Shown piece after piece: positions 55,821 to 64,000 of a stretch of 64,000 nt of DNA (the stretch's first letter is position 1; the number at the start of each line of letters is the position of its first letter). Where the stretch lies: contig NZ_JAJIRN010000003.1 in assembly GCF_025717515.1 (NCBI RefSeq), forward strand, positions 434,001 to 498,000, given 5' to 3'. Source of the stretch: Roseateles oligotrophus. Its GTDB lineage: Bacteria; Pseudomonadota; Gammaproteobacteria; Burkholderiales; Burkholderiaceae_C. Under the pieces are notes generated by a model. That model saw only the letters and a list, made by a program, of their open reading frames with translations, had not been told where the DNA came from and did no database searches. The translations under genes were made by a program, and so were the position numbers.

Positions 55821-56851
55821 ATCAAGTGACACATTGCGACGCCCCTCCACCAATACCGCCGCCGCTGCAGCCGCGCGAACGCCCCGGCCTGCTGTCCGTC
55901 GTTTTGCCGGCCTTCAATGAGGCGCTCAATTTGGTCGACTTGCTGCCCGAACTCTGCCGCGCCTTGGCGGATCAGGCCAAGCGCTTGGAACTGCTCGTCA
56001 TTGACGATGGCAGTAACGACGACACAGCATGGGTGGTGCGGAGCAAGATTCAGCAAGGCTTGCCGGTGCGGCTGCTGCGCTTGTCGCGCAACTTCGGCAA
56101 AGAAGCCGCCCTTTGCGCCGGCCTGGATGCCGCTGAGGGTGAGGCTGTGCTGATCATGGATTCCGACGGACAACACCCGATTGCCACCGCGCTGCAGATG
56201 CTTGCAGAATGGCGCCGCGGTTTTGATATGGTTTACGGCGTACAGAATGGGCGCCGCGAGTCCCAGTCCTGGACCAGACGCGGCTTCACCCGACTGTTCT
56301 ATTGGCTGATCCACCATGGCTCGCGCATCAATATGCCGCCCAATGCCGGAGATTTCCGCCTGCTTGATCGACGGGTGGTGCTGGCGCTGCGCACCTTGCC
56401 CGAACGAGCCCGCTATATGAAGGGGCTGTTCGCTTGGGTGGGCTTCACGACCAAGGCGATTGAATATGTGCCGCATTGCCGTGAGCATGGCGTATCCAGT
56501 TATGGCCTGGTGCAACTGTTGTCGTTTGCCCTGGTTGGTTTGACCGCCTTCACGAAAATGCCGCTACGCCTGGTGTCCCTGCTGGGGCTGCTGGTGTCGG
56601 TACTGTCGGTGGTGTTCGGCGTTTGGGTCGTTTTGGAAAAGACCTTGTTCGGGCAGCCGGTGTCGGGTTTCACCACCTTGGCGGCATCGATCACTTTTCT
56701 GGCCGGCGTGCAGCTTCTCTGCCTGGGGATCATTGCCGAATACCTGGGCCGCGTGTTTGATGAGGTCAAGCAGCGTCCCTTGTATGTGGTGCAAGACCTG
56801 ACCCCGCCCTTGCTTACCGGCAAGTCGACACGGAACGAGGCCTCGGTGTGA
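55817..56851 (+). CDS. Polyprenyl-phosphate glycosyltransferase (GT2, ArnC/GtrB-like)
   Basis: A 344-residue enzyme with an N-terminal GT-A domain (VVLPAFNEALNLVDLL, LVIDDGSNDDT, metal motif MDSDGQHP) and two C-terminal transmembrane helices (about 230-310), the layout of ArnC, GtrB and Bordetella LgmA-type enzymes. It loads a sugar on undecaprenyl phosphate on the cytosolic face. The start is TTG at 55817 overlapping the preceding stop (TTGA). It carries no deformylase or decarboxylase partner nearby, so the sugar is unlikely to be Ara4N. Confidence 0.9.
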   Translation: MNQVTHCDAPPPIPPPLQPRERPGLLSVVLPAFNEALNLVDLLPELCRALADQAKRLELLVIDDGSNDDTAWVVRSKIQQGLPVRLLRLSRNFGKEAALCAGLDAAEGEAVLIMDSDGQHPIATALQMLAEWRRGFDMVYGVQNGRRESQSWTRRGFTRLFYWLIHHGSRINMPPNAGDFRLLDRRVVLALRTLPERARYMKGLFAWVGFTTKAIEYVPHCREHGVSSYGLVQLLSFALVGLTAFTKMPLRLVSLLGLLVSVLSVVFGVWVVLEKTLFGQPVSGFTTLAASITFLAGVQLLCLGIIAEYLGRVFDEVKQRPLYVVQDLTPPLLTGKSTRNEASV

Positions 56852-57237
56852 GTTCTTTGCTCTGGTTCGGCCTGGTTGGTGCCGCTGCTGCGGCCGTGCA
56901 TATGGTTGCGGTTTGGCTGCTGGTCTCAAGCTGGCAAATGGCGGCCCTGATCGCCAATGTATTGGGTTTCTTGCTGGCTTTTGGCGTCAGCTTTGTCGGC
57001 CATCACCGACTCAGTTTTGGCGCCCAAGAGGCCAGCGCTCGGCAAGCGCTGCCGCGCTTTGCCCTGGTCGCGTTGCTTGGCTTTGCGGCCAATGAGCTGC
57101 TCTATGCCTTGCTCTTGGCAACAGGGTTGGAATACCGCCTGGCCTTGTTTCTGGTGCTGTTGGCGGTGGCCTTGATGACCTGGCTGTTGAGCCGGTTTTG
57201 GGCTTTTCGTGCGGACCGCGGGCCCACTCGAACGTGA
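56848..57237 (+). CDS. GtrA-family membrane protein
   Basis: A 129-residue protein with four transmembrane helices and the typical GtrA opening (LWFGLVGAAAAAVHMV) and central FGVSFVGHHRLSFG motif. GtrA proteins are thought to flip polyprenyl-phosphate sugars across the inner membrane. It starts with GTG at 56848, overlapping the glycosyltransferase stop by 4 bp. Confidence 0.9.
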   Translation: MSSLLWFGLVGAAAAAVHMVAVWLLVSSWQMAALIANVLGFLLAFGVSFVGHHRLSFGAQEASARQALPRFALVALLGFAANELLYALLLATGLEYRLALFLVLLAVALMTWLLSRFWAFRADRGPTRT

Positions 57238-58034
57238 AGCACATTCAGATCTGCGCCGATGACTATGGCTTCGATGCTGCCATCAGCCAGGGCATTCTGG
57301 AATGCATCGATGCCGGCCGCATCAGTGCCACCGGCTGCATGGTGCTGTCGCCTGCCTGGCCGCAATGGGCGCCGGCCTTGCGTGAGCGACAAGGGTTGGC
57401 CGACTATGGCCTGCACCTGGACCTGAATGAATTTGCACCCTATGCCGAGGGCCGCAGCCTGTCGGGCTGGATCGCCGCCAGCTATTTGCGGCGGCTGGAT
57501 GCGGGTGCGGCCGGTATCTGGGTAAATCAGCAGTTAGATGCATTTGAGTCGGCGCTGCGGGAGTCTCCCGCCTTTGTGGACGGCCACCAACATCTGCACC
57601 AATTGCCCATCATTCGAGAGGCGCTGCTGGCCGCCGTGAGTCGGCGTTATGGCAAAAGCTGTGCGCTGCGCTCAACGCGCGCTCTGGGCTGGCGTGGGGC
57701 CAAGGCTCGCGTGATCGAAAGTCTGGGGGCCTTGGCCTTGCGGCGGGGGGCAAGGTCCGCGGGTCTGCGCATGAACAGCGATTTCGCCGGGGTCTATGAT
57801 TTTTCGCCGGCCGCCGATTACAGCGAATTGGTCAGCGATTGGCTCGCCACCTTGGCCGATGGCGGTTTGCTGATGACGCATCCGGGGCGGGCCGGCGGCA
57901 CCGAAACCAGGCCGGACGCGATCCGGCCCGCGCGCGAGCGCGAGCGCGCCTTTTGGCTCAGCGCCGCTGCGGGGGAGTTGCTGGCCAGTCAAGGCGTGCA
58001 GTTAGGGCTATGTGAGGATTGGCCCTTGGCTTAA
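57234..58034 (+). CDS. ChbG/YdjC-family deacetylase
   Basis: A 266-residue metal-dependent carbohydrate deacetylase. The metal site is recognisable in CADDYGFDAAISQGI (tandem Asp) and DGHQHLHQLP (His pair), with LHLDLNEF between. The family includes ChbG, HpnK and Francisella NaxD, which deacetylates a polyprenyl-phosphate amino sugar. The start is GTG at 57234 by a 4-bp overlap with gtrA-like. In this operon it most likely frees the amino group of the lipid-linked sugar before transfer. Confidence 0.9.
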   Translation: MKHIQICADDYGFDAAISQGILECIDAGRISATGCMVLSPAWPQWAPALRERQGLADYGLHLDLNEFAPYAEGRSLSGWIAASYLRRLDAGAAGIWVNQQLDAFESALRESPAFVDGHQHLHQLPIIREALLAAVSRRYGKSCALRSTRALGWRGAKARVIESLGALALRRGARSAGLRMNSDFAGVYDFSPAADYSELVSDWLATLADGGLLMTHPGRAGGTETRPDAIRPARERERAFWLSAAAGELLASQGVQLGLCEDWPLA

Positions 58035-58088
58035 AAATGCATTCGGCGCGCCGCCGCTTACGGCTTGAACAGCGGTGACTTCCCGACC

Positions 58089-58106
58089 CACCCCTCAAAT
58101 AGGGGC
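58089..58106. promoter_or_regulatory. Half-conserved CACCC-N8-GGG dyad upstream of a PEP-CTERM gene
   Basis: CACCC (58089-58093) is followed after 8 bp by GGGGC (58102-58106). It matches the left arm and spacing of the two dyads at 51776-51862 exactly and the right arm in the GGG core only. It also forms CCCCT-CAAAT-AGGGG. It lies about 135 bp upstream of the gene at 58241. Confidence 0.3.
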
Positions 58107-58240
58107 CACCCGTCGTGAGTGGCTATGGTTTTCCCGATTTTGCCGCCCATGCCCTATGCCGATTCGCGCCCGCTCTTTAAGCTCGCTGTTGCCGGCAGTG
58201 GGGTGTTCTTGCTGCGGTGTCACCATAGGAAAACTAGCGC

Positions 58241-58963
58241 ATGAGACCCAGTTCCAAATCCTTGGCCATCTGCCTTCTCGCCCTGGCCCTTGGCGCCCCG
58301 GCCCATGCCGTCGGCGTGCGAGTCGAGGTTGTCGGTAGTGTCGAATACAGCGTGATCCAGGGCGGACTGAGTGGCGTCAAGGCCGGCGACCGCGCGGTAA
58401 TGAGCTTCAATCTTGACTCGGATAACTACCTCAATAGCGAGAACTTTCCCACTCGCGGCTACCGCATCGACCTGGGCTCTTTTGACCTCAGCATCGGCGG
58501 CGTACATATGCAGCTGGACATGCCGCAAGCCGGCTCCGGCGACGCCTTGTTCGTGCTGCGCGACAACGACCCCGAAGTGGATGGCTTTTTCTTGTCTTTG
58601 GGGCCGGACGACCGGGTGCCCTTGTCCCTGCATGTGCCCGGTTTGGAGCCCGAGCATGAACTCGAATTCGGGCGCACCTTCAGCGTCAACACCGCCTTGC
58701 ATTCGCTCAACATCCTGGACGCCGTGGGCGTTTATGGCTTCGAGAATATGTCCTCTTACCAATGGACGATGGGCCGCTTTGGCAACTACGGGCTTGAGGT
58801 CGGCTACGAAGGTATCAGCATCAGTGCGGTCCCCGAGCCGACGACGCAGGCGCTTTTCGGGCTTGGCGCGCTGGCCTTGCTGGGCATTGCCCGATGGTCT
58901 CGGCAGGGCAGTTTGGCGGGGTCGATGGCCTTGGCCCCATCAGTGCCAGAGTACCAGCGGTAG
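58241..58963 (+). CDS. PEP-CTERM exported protein with an extended tail
   Basis: A 240-residue protein with a Sec signal ending at APAHAV and a beta-rich body. The sorting signal VPEPTTQALFGLGALALLGIARWSR is present, but 19 further residues (QGSLAGSM... to YQR) follow the basic end, which is unusual. The extra codons run 24 bp into the convergent serine hydrolase gene, so the extension may come from loss of an earlier stop or of a frame. The protein's role on the surface is unknown. Confidence 0.85.
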   Translation: MRPSSKSLAICLLALALGAPAHAVGVRVEVVGSVEYSVIQGGLSGVKAGDRAVMSFNLDSDNYLNSENFPTRGYRIDLGSFDLSIGGVHMQLDMPQAGSGDALFVLRDNDPEVDGFFLSLGPDDRVPLSLHVPGLEPEHELEFGRTFSVNTALHSLNILDAVGVYGFENMSSYQWTMGRFGNYGLEVGYEGISISAVPEPTTQALFGLGALALLGIARWSRQGSLAGSMALAPSVPEYQR

Positions 58964-60790
58964 CAAGCCCCAGGCGGCCAGCAAGGCGCAGGCTTGCAGC
59001 AGCGCCAGCGCGGCCAGCAGGTCCGCAGCCTGGCGCTGGCACCCACTGAGCACCGCCTGCGCCAGCATCAAGCCGGGCAGGGCGAGCGTGGCGAGATAGA
59101 CGCTCCAAGTCGCCGGCCCCGGGTCGCCGATCGCCAGCCAGGGCTGGGCCAAGAACAGCGGCAACGGCAAGAGCAGAGCCGCGCAAGCCAGCGCCGCAGC
59201 GCTCAGGGGCAGCAACCGGTTCGGCCCGGCATAGGGTGTCCGGGTCAGCTTCTTCAGCGCGAGCAAAAGCAGGCGCAAGAGCCAGTAGACCAGACCCAAG
59301 GTGCCGGCCGCCGCACTGGCCCACAAGCCGACGAATTCCCAGGTGCCAATTTGCCGCGCGCTGCGGTAGCCATCGCTGAGCACCTGCCGGCCCGCGGCAT
59401 CCAGTGTCATTGCATGGCTGGCTTGGAGTCGGTCCTCTTGACGAGCCAACCTAGCGCCGGTCGGCCAGAGCAGGACGGGCACTCGACTCGCGATCGTCAA
59501 GCGCACGCTGCCATCGTCTTGTTCATCCACGGTCCAGCTATTGAACAAGCGGTCGACCAGACTCGCGGCTTCGAAACGATTCGGGGCAAGCACATAACGG
59601 CCTTGCCAAGCGGCGAGTGTGGCGTTCTTGGCTGCATGGCCGGCGGGCGCTGGCCTGCTCAGGCCCAGGTGCGCGATCAAGCTCGCATCGAAACGGCCGT
59701 AATCGGCCGTTTCGCTGTCGCTGTTCAAGGCAATGAAAAAGGCGCGTTGCTGCTCACGGTAAACGCACATCATGGCGCGGTAGCCGATCACGCTGCCGGC
59801 ATGGCAAAGGCCGACGGCGCCGTGCCGGTCTCGCGTCGATAGGCCCAAGCCGTAACCCATCAACAGGCCGGCCCGGGCCGCATCGCTGGTGCTTGCTTGC
59901 CCCATGGCGGCCATCAATTCGGGCCGGATGAAGCGGGTGCCGGCCAGCTCGCCCGAGCCGAGCAGAAATTGCATCAGCCGGCCCATATCGGCCGCTGTGC
60001 TGGTGAATTGACCGGCAGGGCGCACCGCCACCGCCATGCTGGCCACCGTGCTGAGGTCACCTTGGTGGCCCCAGGCGAGGCGCGGATCGAAACCGGCCGT
60101 GCCTGGTTCCTGGCTGACAAACCCAAAGCTGCTGTCATGCATGCCCAGCGGAGCTAGCAGCTCCCGGTCGGCCCAGTTTTCATAACGTTCCTTGACCACG
60201 GATTCAAGCACCATCGCGGCGAGGGTGTAGCCAAGGTTGGAATAGGAGCAAACGCGGCCGGGCTCGCTGCGCAGGCGCAGCACGCTGGCGTCGCGCTGCA
60301 GCGCCAGGGCAAGGGATTGATCTGGGCTGGTTTTGGCGCTGAACATGTGCCATAGGCGCAAGTCCTCAAGCCCGGCCGTATGGTCGAGTAGATGGCGCAG
60401 CCGCACCGGGCTTGAGTTCGCCCAGGCGTTTTCGAAGCGCAGACCCGGCAACAAGGTCTCAACCGGCGCATCCAGGCTCAGCCGCCCCTCGCTGACCAAG
60501 CGCAACACAGCCAAGCTCAACAGCGTCTTGGTGACCGAGCCTAGATTGATCTTGGCGTCTACCGGCATCGGCCGCTGTTGGCCGGCATGAAAGTAGCCCA
60601 CCGAATCGGTTTCCATTGCCCCGTCGCGCACCGTGCTGTAGACCGCGCCTGCCAATTGCTGAGCGGCCAACAGTTGGGTCAAGTCTTGCTTCAGCGCTTG
60701 AGCAGGGCTTGCTGATGCTCGAGTTTGAGGCGGCAGCACCCAGAGCAGCAGGCTCAAGAGGGCGGCAGATAGAGTGTGGAGGTTTCGCAT
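58940..60790 (-). CDS. Serine hydrolase (class C beta-lactamase family) with membrane tail
   Basis: A 616-residue exported protein. After a signal peptide, the hydrolase domain (about 30-390) has the catalytic SVTK (Ser85, Lys88), YSN tyrosine motif in CSYSNLGYT, and HAGS in place of the third KTG box. A second small domain follows (about 395-475), and the C-terminus has four hydrophobic segments. The layout matches penicillin-binding-protein-like esterases or peptidases with a membrane region. The substrate is unknown. Confidence 0.88.
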   Translation of the reverse strand: MRNLHTLSAALLSLLLWVLPPQTRASASPAQALKQDLTQLLAAQQLAGAVYSTVRDGAMETDSVGYFHAGQQRPMPVDAKINLGSVTKTLLSLAVLRLVSEGRLSLDAPVETLLPGLRFENAWANSSPVRLRHLLDHTAGLEDLRLWHMFSAKTSPDQSLALALQRDASVLRLRSEPGRVCSYSNLGYTLAAMVLESVVKERYENWADRELLAPLGMHDSSFGFVSQEPGTAGFDPRLAWGHQGDLSTVASMAVAVRPAGQFTSTAADMGRLMQFLLGSGELAGTRFIRPELMAAMGQASTSDAARAGLLMGYGLGLSTRDRHGAVGLCHAGSVIGYRAMMCVYREQQRAFFIALNSDSETADYGRFDASLIAHLGLSRPAPAGHAAKNATLAAWQGRYVLAPNRFEAASLVDRLFNSWTVDEQDDGSVRLTIASRVPVLLWPTGARLARQEDRLQASHAMTLDAAGRQVLSDGYRSARQIGTWEFVGLWASAAAGTLGLVYWLLRLLLLALKKLTRTPYAGPNRLLPLSAAALACAALLLPLPLFLAQPWLAIGDPGPATWSVYLATLALPGLMLAQAVLSGCQRQAADLLAALALLQACALLAAWGLLPLVLWH

Positions 60791-60811
60791 TGAAGGGTTC
60801 GAGTCAACCTC

Positions 60812-61972
60812 TCAGGCCGTGCGTTGGGTGAGGCGTTTGCTCTTTCGGTACTCCGCCGGAGCGACGCCGGTCTTGTCCTTGAAGACCTTGTAGAAGCTGT
60901 TGCGGTTGTTGAAGCCGGCGCGGTAGGCGATGTCGGCTACGGTGAGCGTCGCCTGGTCTTGGCTTTCCAGCATCTGCAGCGCTTCCTGGTAGCGCAGCTC
61001 ATTCAGGTAATCATAAAAGCTGCTGCCCAGATGCAGATTGAGCAGCTCGGAGAGTTGATGCGAGCTGACGCCCAGCAGCGCGGCGAGCTTGGCCAGCGAC
61101 ATTTCCTCGTCTTGGTGAGGTTTGTGCAGCTCGACCAGTTGCTGCAATTGTTCGCTGAGTTCGCGTGCGGCGGCCGGTGAAAGCTCCACCGCGCGCAAGG
61201 CAGGGGGGCTGGCCTCCGGCATGGCTTGCTCGACCTTGTCTTCGGCAAGGGCAAGGGCAGCCGACTCGGGCGCCGGTTCATGCTCGGCTTGGCTGATGAA
61301 GATCTCGGGTTGGTAGACCGCGAACAAGGCGATCAAATTGACATAGAGCGCCAACACCAGGGCCGCGCCCTGCAGCAAGGCTTGGGGCGGCAGCTTCTCC
61401 AGCCCGACTAGGGCGTAAATCATCAGGTCGAAGCAAGTCGCGGCGAACAGACCCAGGGCCAGGTAGAGCAGCCAATAGTAGCTGCTGTCGCGGTGCTGTA
61501 GCAGCAAGTTCCGCAGCTTGCTTTTGTGCCGGCGCAGCAGCAGCAAGCTCCATGCGGAGTAGGCCAAGACCTGCGCGAGCAAGAGCCATAGAACAATCGG
61601 CGCGTTCGGCCAGTCGGCAGCGCTCAGCGCCCCGGCACCGACCAGCAGCAAGGGCAGGGCGTGCAGCCCAATGCTCCGGGCCGAAGGCGCCGGTAGCAGC
61701 AAGGCTTGGCGCAGACTCATCAGCATCAAGGGCCCCCAGGCCCAGGTCAGCTTGTAGCTGAGCGCTTCGAGCCAGGCCAAGGGCAAGCCGCCGCGCGCTA
61801 GGCTCAGGTAGGCATTCAGCGGCGGCAGCATCAAGAGCGCCACAAAAGCGGCCATGGTCAGCCGGCTGCGGCGCTCGCCGCGGCGGCTCAGCAGCAAGGT
61901 CAGCAGAGTCCAGCAGCCCAGGCTGAAGGAGAACAAGAACCAGGCCTTCTGGGTTTCGATGTAGTCAATCAT
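60812..61972 (-). CDS. Membrane-anchored AraC-family regulator
   Basis: A 386-residue protein. The first half has six or seven hydrophobic segments, and the last 100 residues are a cytosolic AraC double helix-turn-helix (MSLAKLAALLGVSSHQLSELLN and LTVADIAYRAGFNNRNSFYKVFKDKTGVAPAEYR). Such regulators may sense a membrane or periplasmic cue. It lies 21 bp upstream of the serine hydrolase in the same direction, so it probably shares its transcript and could control it. Confidence 0.9.
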   Translation of the reverse strand: MIDYIETQKAWFLFSFSLGCWTLLTLLLSRRGERRSRLTMAAFVALLMLPPLNAYLSLARGGLPLAWLEALSYKLTWAWGPLMLMSLRQALLLPAPSARSIGLHALPLLLVGAGALSAADWPNAPIVLWLLLAQVLAYSAWSLLLLRRHKSKLRNLLLQHRDSSYYWLLYLALGLFAATCFDLMIYALVGLEKLPPQALLQGAALVLALYVNLIALFAVYQPEIFISQAEHEPAPESAALALAEDKVEQAMPEASPPALRAVELSPAAARELSEQLQQLVELHKPHQDEEMSLAKLAALLGVSSHQLSELLNLHLGSSFYDYLNELRYQEALQMLESQDQATLTVADIAYRAGFNNRNSFYKVFKDKTGVAPAEYRKSKRLTQRTA

Positions 61973-62020
61973 GGACGGGATGCTGGAGTCGGCAGTTGGG
62001 CTATTTGCCGTTTTGGAACG

Positions 62021-62887
62021 TTAACGCGGAAAGGTATCGAAGGTACCCGAGAATTGGATCAGACCGTTGTTCAAGCTCTGATACCAGGTGCCTGAGTTGG
62101 GCGTCTTGAAGGTGTAGACCATGGTGTAGGGCCAGCTGAAGAAGTCGCTGGTCTGAATGGCTTCCTCCACGGCGGTGTTGGCCGACAAGCGTTTGTAGCT
62201 GAACGTACCCTTGGAGTTGAGATTGCCCGGCCCGAAACCTTGCAGGTTCATCGTGCCGTCAAGCGCGTAGGTCTGCAGCACCAGTCCGGCGGTCGGGTAG
62301 ACGCCCGGCGGCAGTTGCGGGGCGAGCGCGGACTTGATGATCAGCGCCACATGCAAGCCGGCGTTGGTGCTGGGTGCCAGCATTTGCTCGGCGCTTGGCT
62401 GGCTGGGTGCGCTGGTGAAATGGCCGCTGAGTACCTGTTGGCCGCTGCTCAGGGTTTGCACCCAGGTGCCGCTCTTTGCGGATTCGAAGGTGTAGCGGGT
62501 GGTGGAATGCAGTTGGCCCCCGACCTCGATCGAGCGGTCCTCCAGGATGTTGGCGCCCCGAAACCCGAGTTGATAAGTGCCGCTGGCGACACGGTGGCCC
62601 GCGCCGCCCGCACCTTGCGAGGTCCATTGCCCGCGTGGGAGATAGCGTTTGACGATCACACCTTGATTGGGCACGCCGGCGGCGCCGGCTGGCGAGACGG
62701 TCTCGATTTGAAGATTCAGGTCCAGTCCGACCAAGCCCGGCCGGGCCTGGGTCTCCGGCGGCGCCCATGCCTCATGGGCGCTCACCGAAGCGCTGCCAAA
62801 CATGGCGCTGAAGGCGAACAGGCCCAGGGCAAGGGCGGCGCCCAAACTGCGCCGAGGCATAGAAGAGGGGGATTTGAGGGATTTCAT
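62021..62887 (-). CDS. Exported protein of unknown function
   Basis: A 288-residue protein with a signal peptide (LGAALALGLFAFSAMFGSASVSA). The mature part looks like two related halves, each ending in a similar block: YTFESAKSGTWVQTLSSGQQVLSGHF and YTFKTPNSGTWYQSLNNGLIQFSGTF. It thus seems to be an internal duplication of a beta-rich domain of about 110 residues. No family recognised. ATG 62887 is preferred to the frame from 62923. Confidence 0.8.
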   Translation of the reverse strand: MKSLKSPSSMPRRSLGAALALGLFAFSAMFGSASVSAHEAWAPPETQARPGLVGLDLNLQIETVSPAGAAGVPNQGVIVKRYLPRGQWTSQGAGGAGHRVASGTYQLGFRGANILEDRSIEVGGQLHSTTRYTFESAKSGTWVQTLSSGQQVLSGHFTSAPSQPSAEQMLAPSTNAGLHVALIIKSALAPQLPPGVYPTAGLVLQTYALDGTMNLQGFGPGNLNSKGTFSYKRLSANTAVEEAIQTSDFFSWPYTMVYTFKTPNSGTWYQSLNNGLIQFSGTFDTFPR

Positions 62888-63105
62888 ATTGATGTGGCTG
62901 CTGATGAAAGGGCCGAGCGACATTGCTCATGGCTTGCCCGCGAATCGATACAAGCTGCATCGCGGGAAGACGCCGTCATCTTGCCCAGCGCCCTGTGTGG
63001 CGCTGTGTGTCTCGACCGAAGATGACAGATTCGGCGCTGAAATCCCCACCCGATGGGGCGTGCAGCAAAATGCCTGACCTTCACCAATGAGCTGAGTCTG
63101 TTTCC

Positions 63106-63648
63106 ATGAACCCTTCCGTCGTGGCCGTCCATCAAAGCACGCAACATGAATTCAGCAAGACAAGTGGCGAGCGCATCAGGCTGCTGCTCGGGCAAGGCGT
63201 CGAGGGCGACGCGCATTGCGGCGTCACGGTCAAGCACCGCTCGCGCGTGGCGGTGGACCCGACCCAGCCCAATCTGCGCCAGGTGCATTTGCTGCAGGCC
63301 GAGCTGTTTGACGAGCTGGCCGCGCGTGGCTTGATGGTCGCGCCGGGGCAGATGGGCGAGAACATCACGACCCGGCGCATCGATCTGCTGAGCCTGCCGC
63401 AGGGCACCAAGCTGATGATCGGGGCCGAGGCGGTCGTCGAGTTGACCGGCTTGCGCAACCCTTGTGGGCAGATCGAGAACTTTCTGCCCGGCCTTTTGGC
63501 CGCCGTGCTGGACCGTGGCCCCGAGGGTCAGTTGATCCGCAAGGCCGGCGTGATGGGTGTCGTGCTGGCGGGTGGCGAGGTCAAGCCCAGGGATCAAATC
63601 CGCATCGAGTTGCCGCAGGGCGAACAGCGGCCGCTTGAGCGAGTTTGA
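63106..63648 (+). CDS. MOSC-domain protein
   Basis: A 180-residue protein consisting of a MOSC domain, named for the molybdenum cofactor sulfurase C-terminus. The conserved cysteine is in GLRNPCGQIENF and the upstream GENITTRRIDLLSLP motif is typical. These proteins are thought to move sulfur to molybdenum or handle reduced substrates such as 6-N-hydroxylaminopurine. No molybdenum genes are adjacent. Confidence 0.9.
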   Translation: MNPSVVAVHQSTQHEFSKTSGERIRLLLGQGVEGDAHCGVTVKHRSRVAVDPTQPNLRQVHLLQAELFDELAARGLMVAPGQMGENITTRRIDLLSLPQGTKLMIGAEAVVELTGLRNPCGQIENFLPGLLAAVLDRGPEGQLIRKAGVMGVVLAGGEVKPRDQIRIELPQGEQRPLERV

Positions 63649-63658
63649 AAAAACGGTC

Positions 63659-64000
63659 TTAGCAGACCTTGTTCAAGGCCAGGGCTAATCGCGCACCGGC
63701 CTTGGCATTGTTTTTTACCAGCGCGATATTCGTCGCCAGGCTGCGGCCCAAGGTCAGCGCCTTGATGCGGGCCAGCAAGAAGGGGGTGACCGCCTTGCCT
63801 TGCACGCCTTGTTCGGCCGCTTCCTGCAAGGCCTGATGGGTGATGCGCTCAATCTCCTCGCGCGGCATCGCCTCGTCAGTCGGCACCGGGTTGCTGATCA
63901 CCACGCCGCCGGCCAGCCCCAAGGCCCATTTGGTTTGCAAAAAGGCCGCCTGCTCTGCGGCCGAGTCGATGCGGAAGTCGGCCTTGAAGCCGCTGTCCGG
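63659..64000 (-). CDS. psuG: Pseudouridine-5'-phosphate glycosidase, C-terminal part
   Basis: The frame runs from the stop at 63659 to the window end, so the N-terminal part is missing. The visible 114 residues include PDSGFKADFRIDS, GGVVISNPVP, GKAVTPFLLARI and the final NIALVKNNAKAGARLA, which match the C-terminus of PsuG. The enzyme splits pseudouridine 5'-phosphate into uracil and ribose 5-phosphate. It converges on the MOSC gene with 10 bp between. Confidence 0.9.
   Translation of the reverse strand, partial: PDSGFKADFRIDSAAEQAAFLQTKWALGLAGGVVISNPVPTDEAMPREEIERITHQALQEAAEQGVQGKAVTPFLLARIKALTLGRSLATNIALVKNNAKAGARLALALNKVC

Noticed and set aside
60780-60812. A GGTTCGAGTC stretch like a tRNA T-loop
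   Set aside because: No acceptor stem, anticodon arm or CCA end can be folded around it; it lies in a spacer between two genes.

Overview
The window is about 64 kb of high-GC chromosomal DNA from a heterotrophic Gram-negative bacterium, most likely a betaproteobacterium of the order Burkholderiales (Rubrivivax/Roseateles type). This rests on the complete F-type ATP synthase operon in proteobacterial order, PEP-CTERM exported proteins, outer-membrane export functions, a cytochrome c'/b561 pair and the codon use. The genus is inference. I see no tRNA, rRNA, CRISPR array, insertion sequence or prophage.

Layout. (1) 1-6245: a MocR-type regulator (cut by the window start) diverges from LysE/RhtB exporter, Asp/Glu racemase, aminotransferase, PhzF-like, glyoxalase-like and alanyl-tRNA editing genes, which look like one amino-acid handling set. 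(2) 6185-6600: a 123-bp tandem repeat made of nested perfect hairpins, starting inside the 3' end of the editing gene. (3) 6603-10075: GST, a divergent cytochrome c'/cytochrome b561 pair, a GNAT and an SMP-30 family protein. (4) 10201-17570: atpI-like gene and atpBEFHAGDC, closed by a hairpin terminator. (5) 17686-33997: an aryl-polyene type II PKS cluster of 17 tightly overlapping genes beginning 18 bp after that terminator. A matching phosphopantetheinyl transferase lies at 36001, behind four small exported proteins. (6) 36700-45242: housekeeping genes (hexose-6-P mutarotase, PPK2, two TPM-domain proteins with LemA, an exported ATP-dependent DNA ligase, hemE, priA). (7) 45337-53707: an AraC regulator, two PEP-CTERM proteins, a large exported metzincin-like protein with HAF-type repeats, and a divergent TPR/LuxR regulator. 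(8) 53718-58034: a CopD-like membrane protein, then an ArnT-like transferase, a polyprenyl-phosphate glycosyltransferase, a GtrA protein and a YdjC-family deacetylase, together resembling the systems that add a free amino sugar to lipid A. (9) 58241-64000: another PEP-CTERM protein, a serine hydrolase with a membrane tail, a membrane-anchored AraC regulator, an exported protein, a MOSC protein and the end of psuG.

How the parts work together. The aryl-polyene cluster holds every expected step: ammonia lyase to make an aryl starter acid, an AMP ligase to load it, two ACPs, two ketosynthases plus a chain-length factor, a ketoreductase and two dehydratase domains for elongation, a methyltransferase, a thioesterase, acyl- and glycosyltransferases for the lipid anchor, and LolA-like, MMPL and DUF3261 proteins for export. 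Two steps are fused: ligase with dehydratase, and ketosynthase with dehydratase.

The least explained items are the cloverleaf-like repeat at 6185-6440, paired CACCC-N8-GGGTG dyads between the LuxR regulator and the protease operon (with a weaker copy near a distant PEP-CTERM gene), and an 18-bp palindrome in front of the lipid A-type operon.
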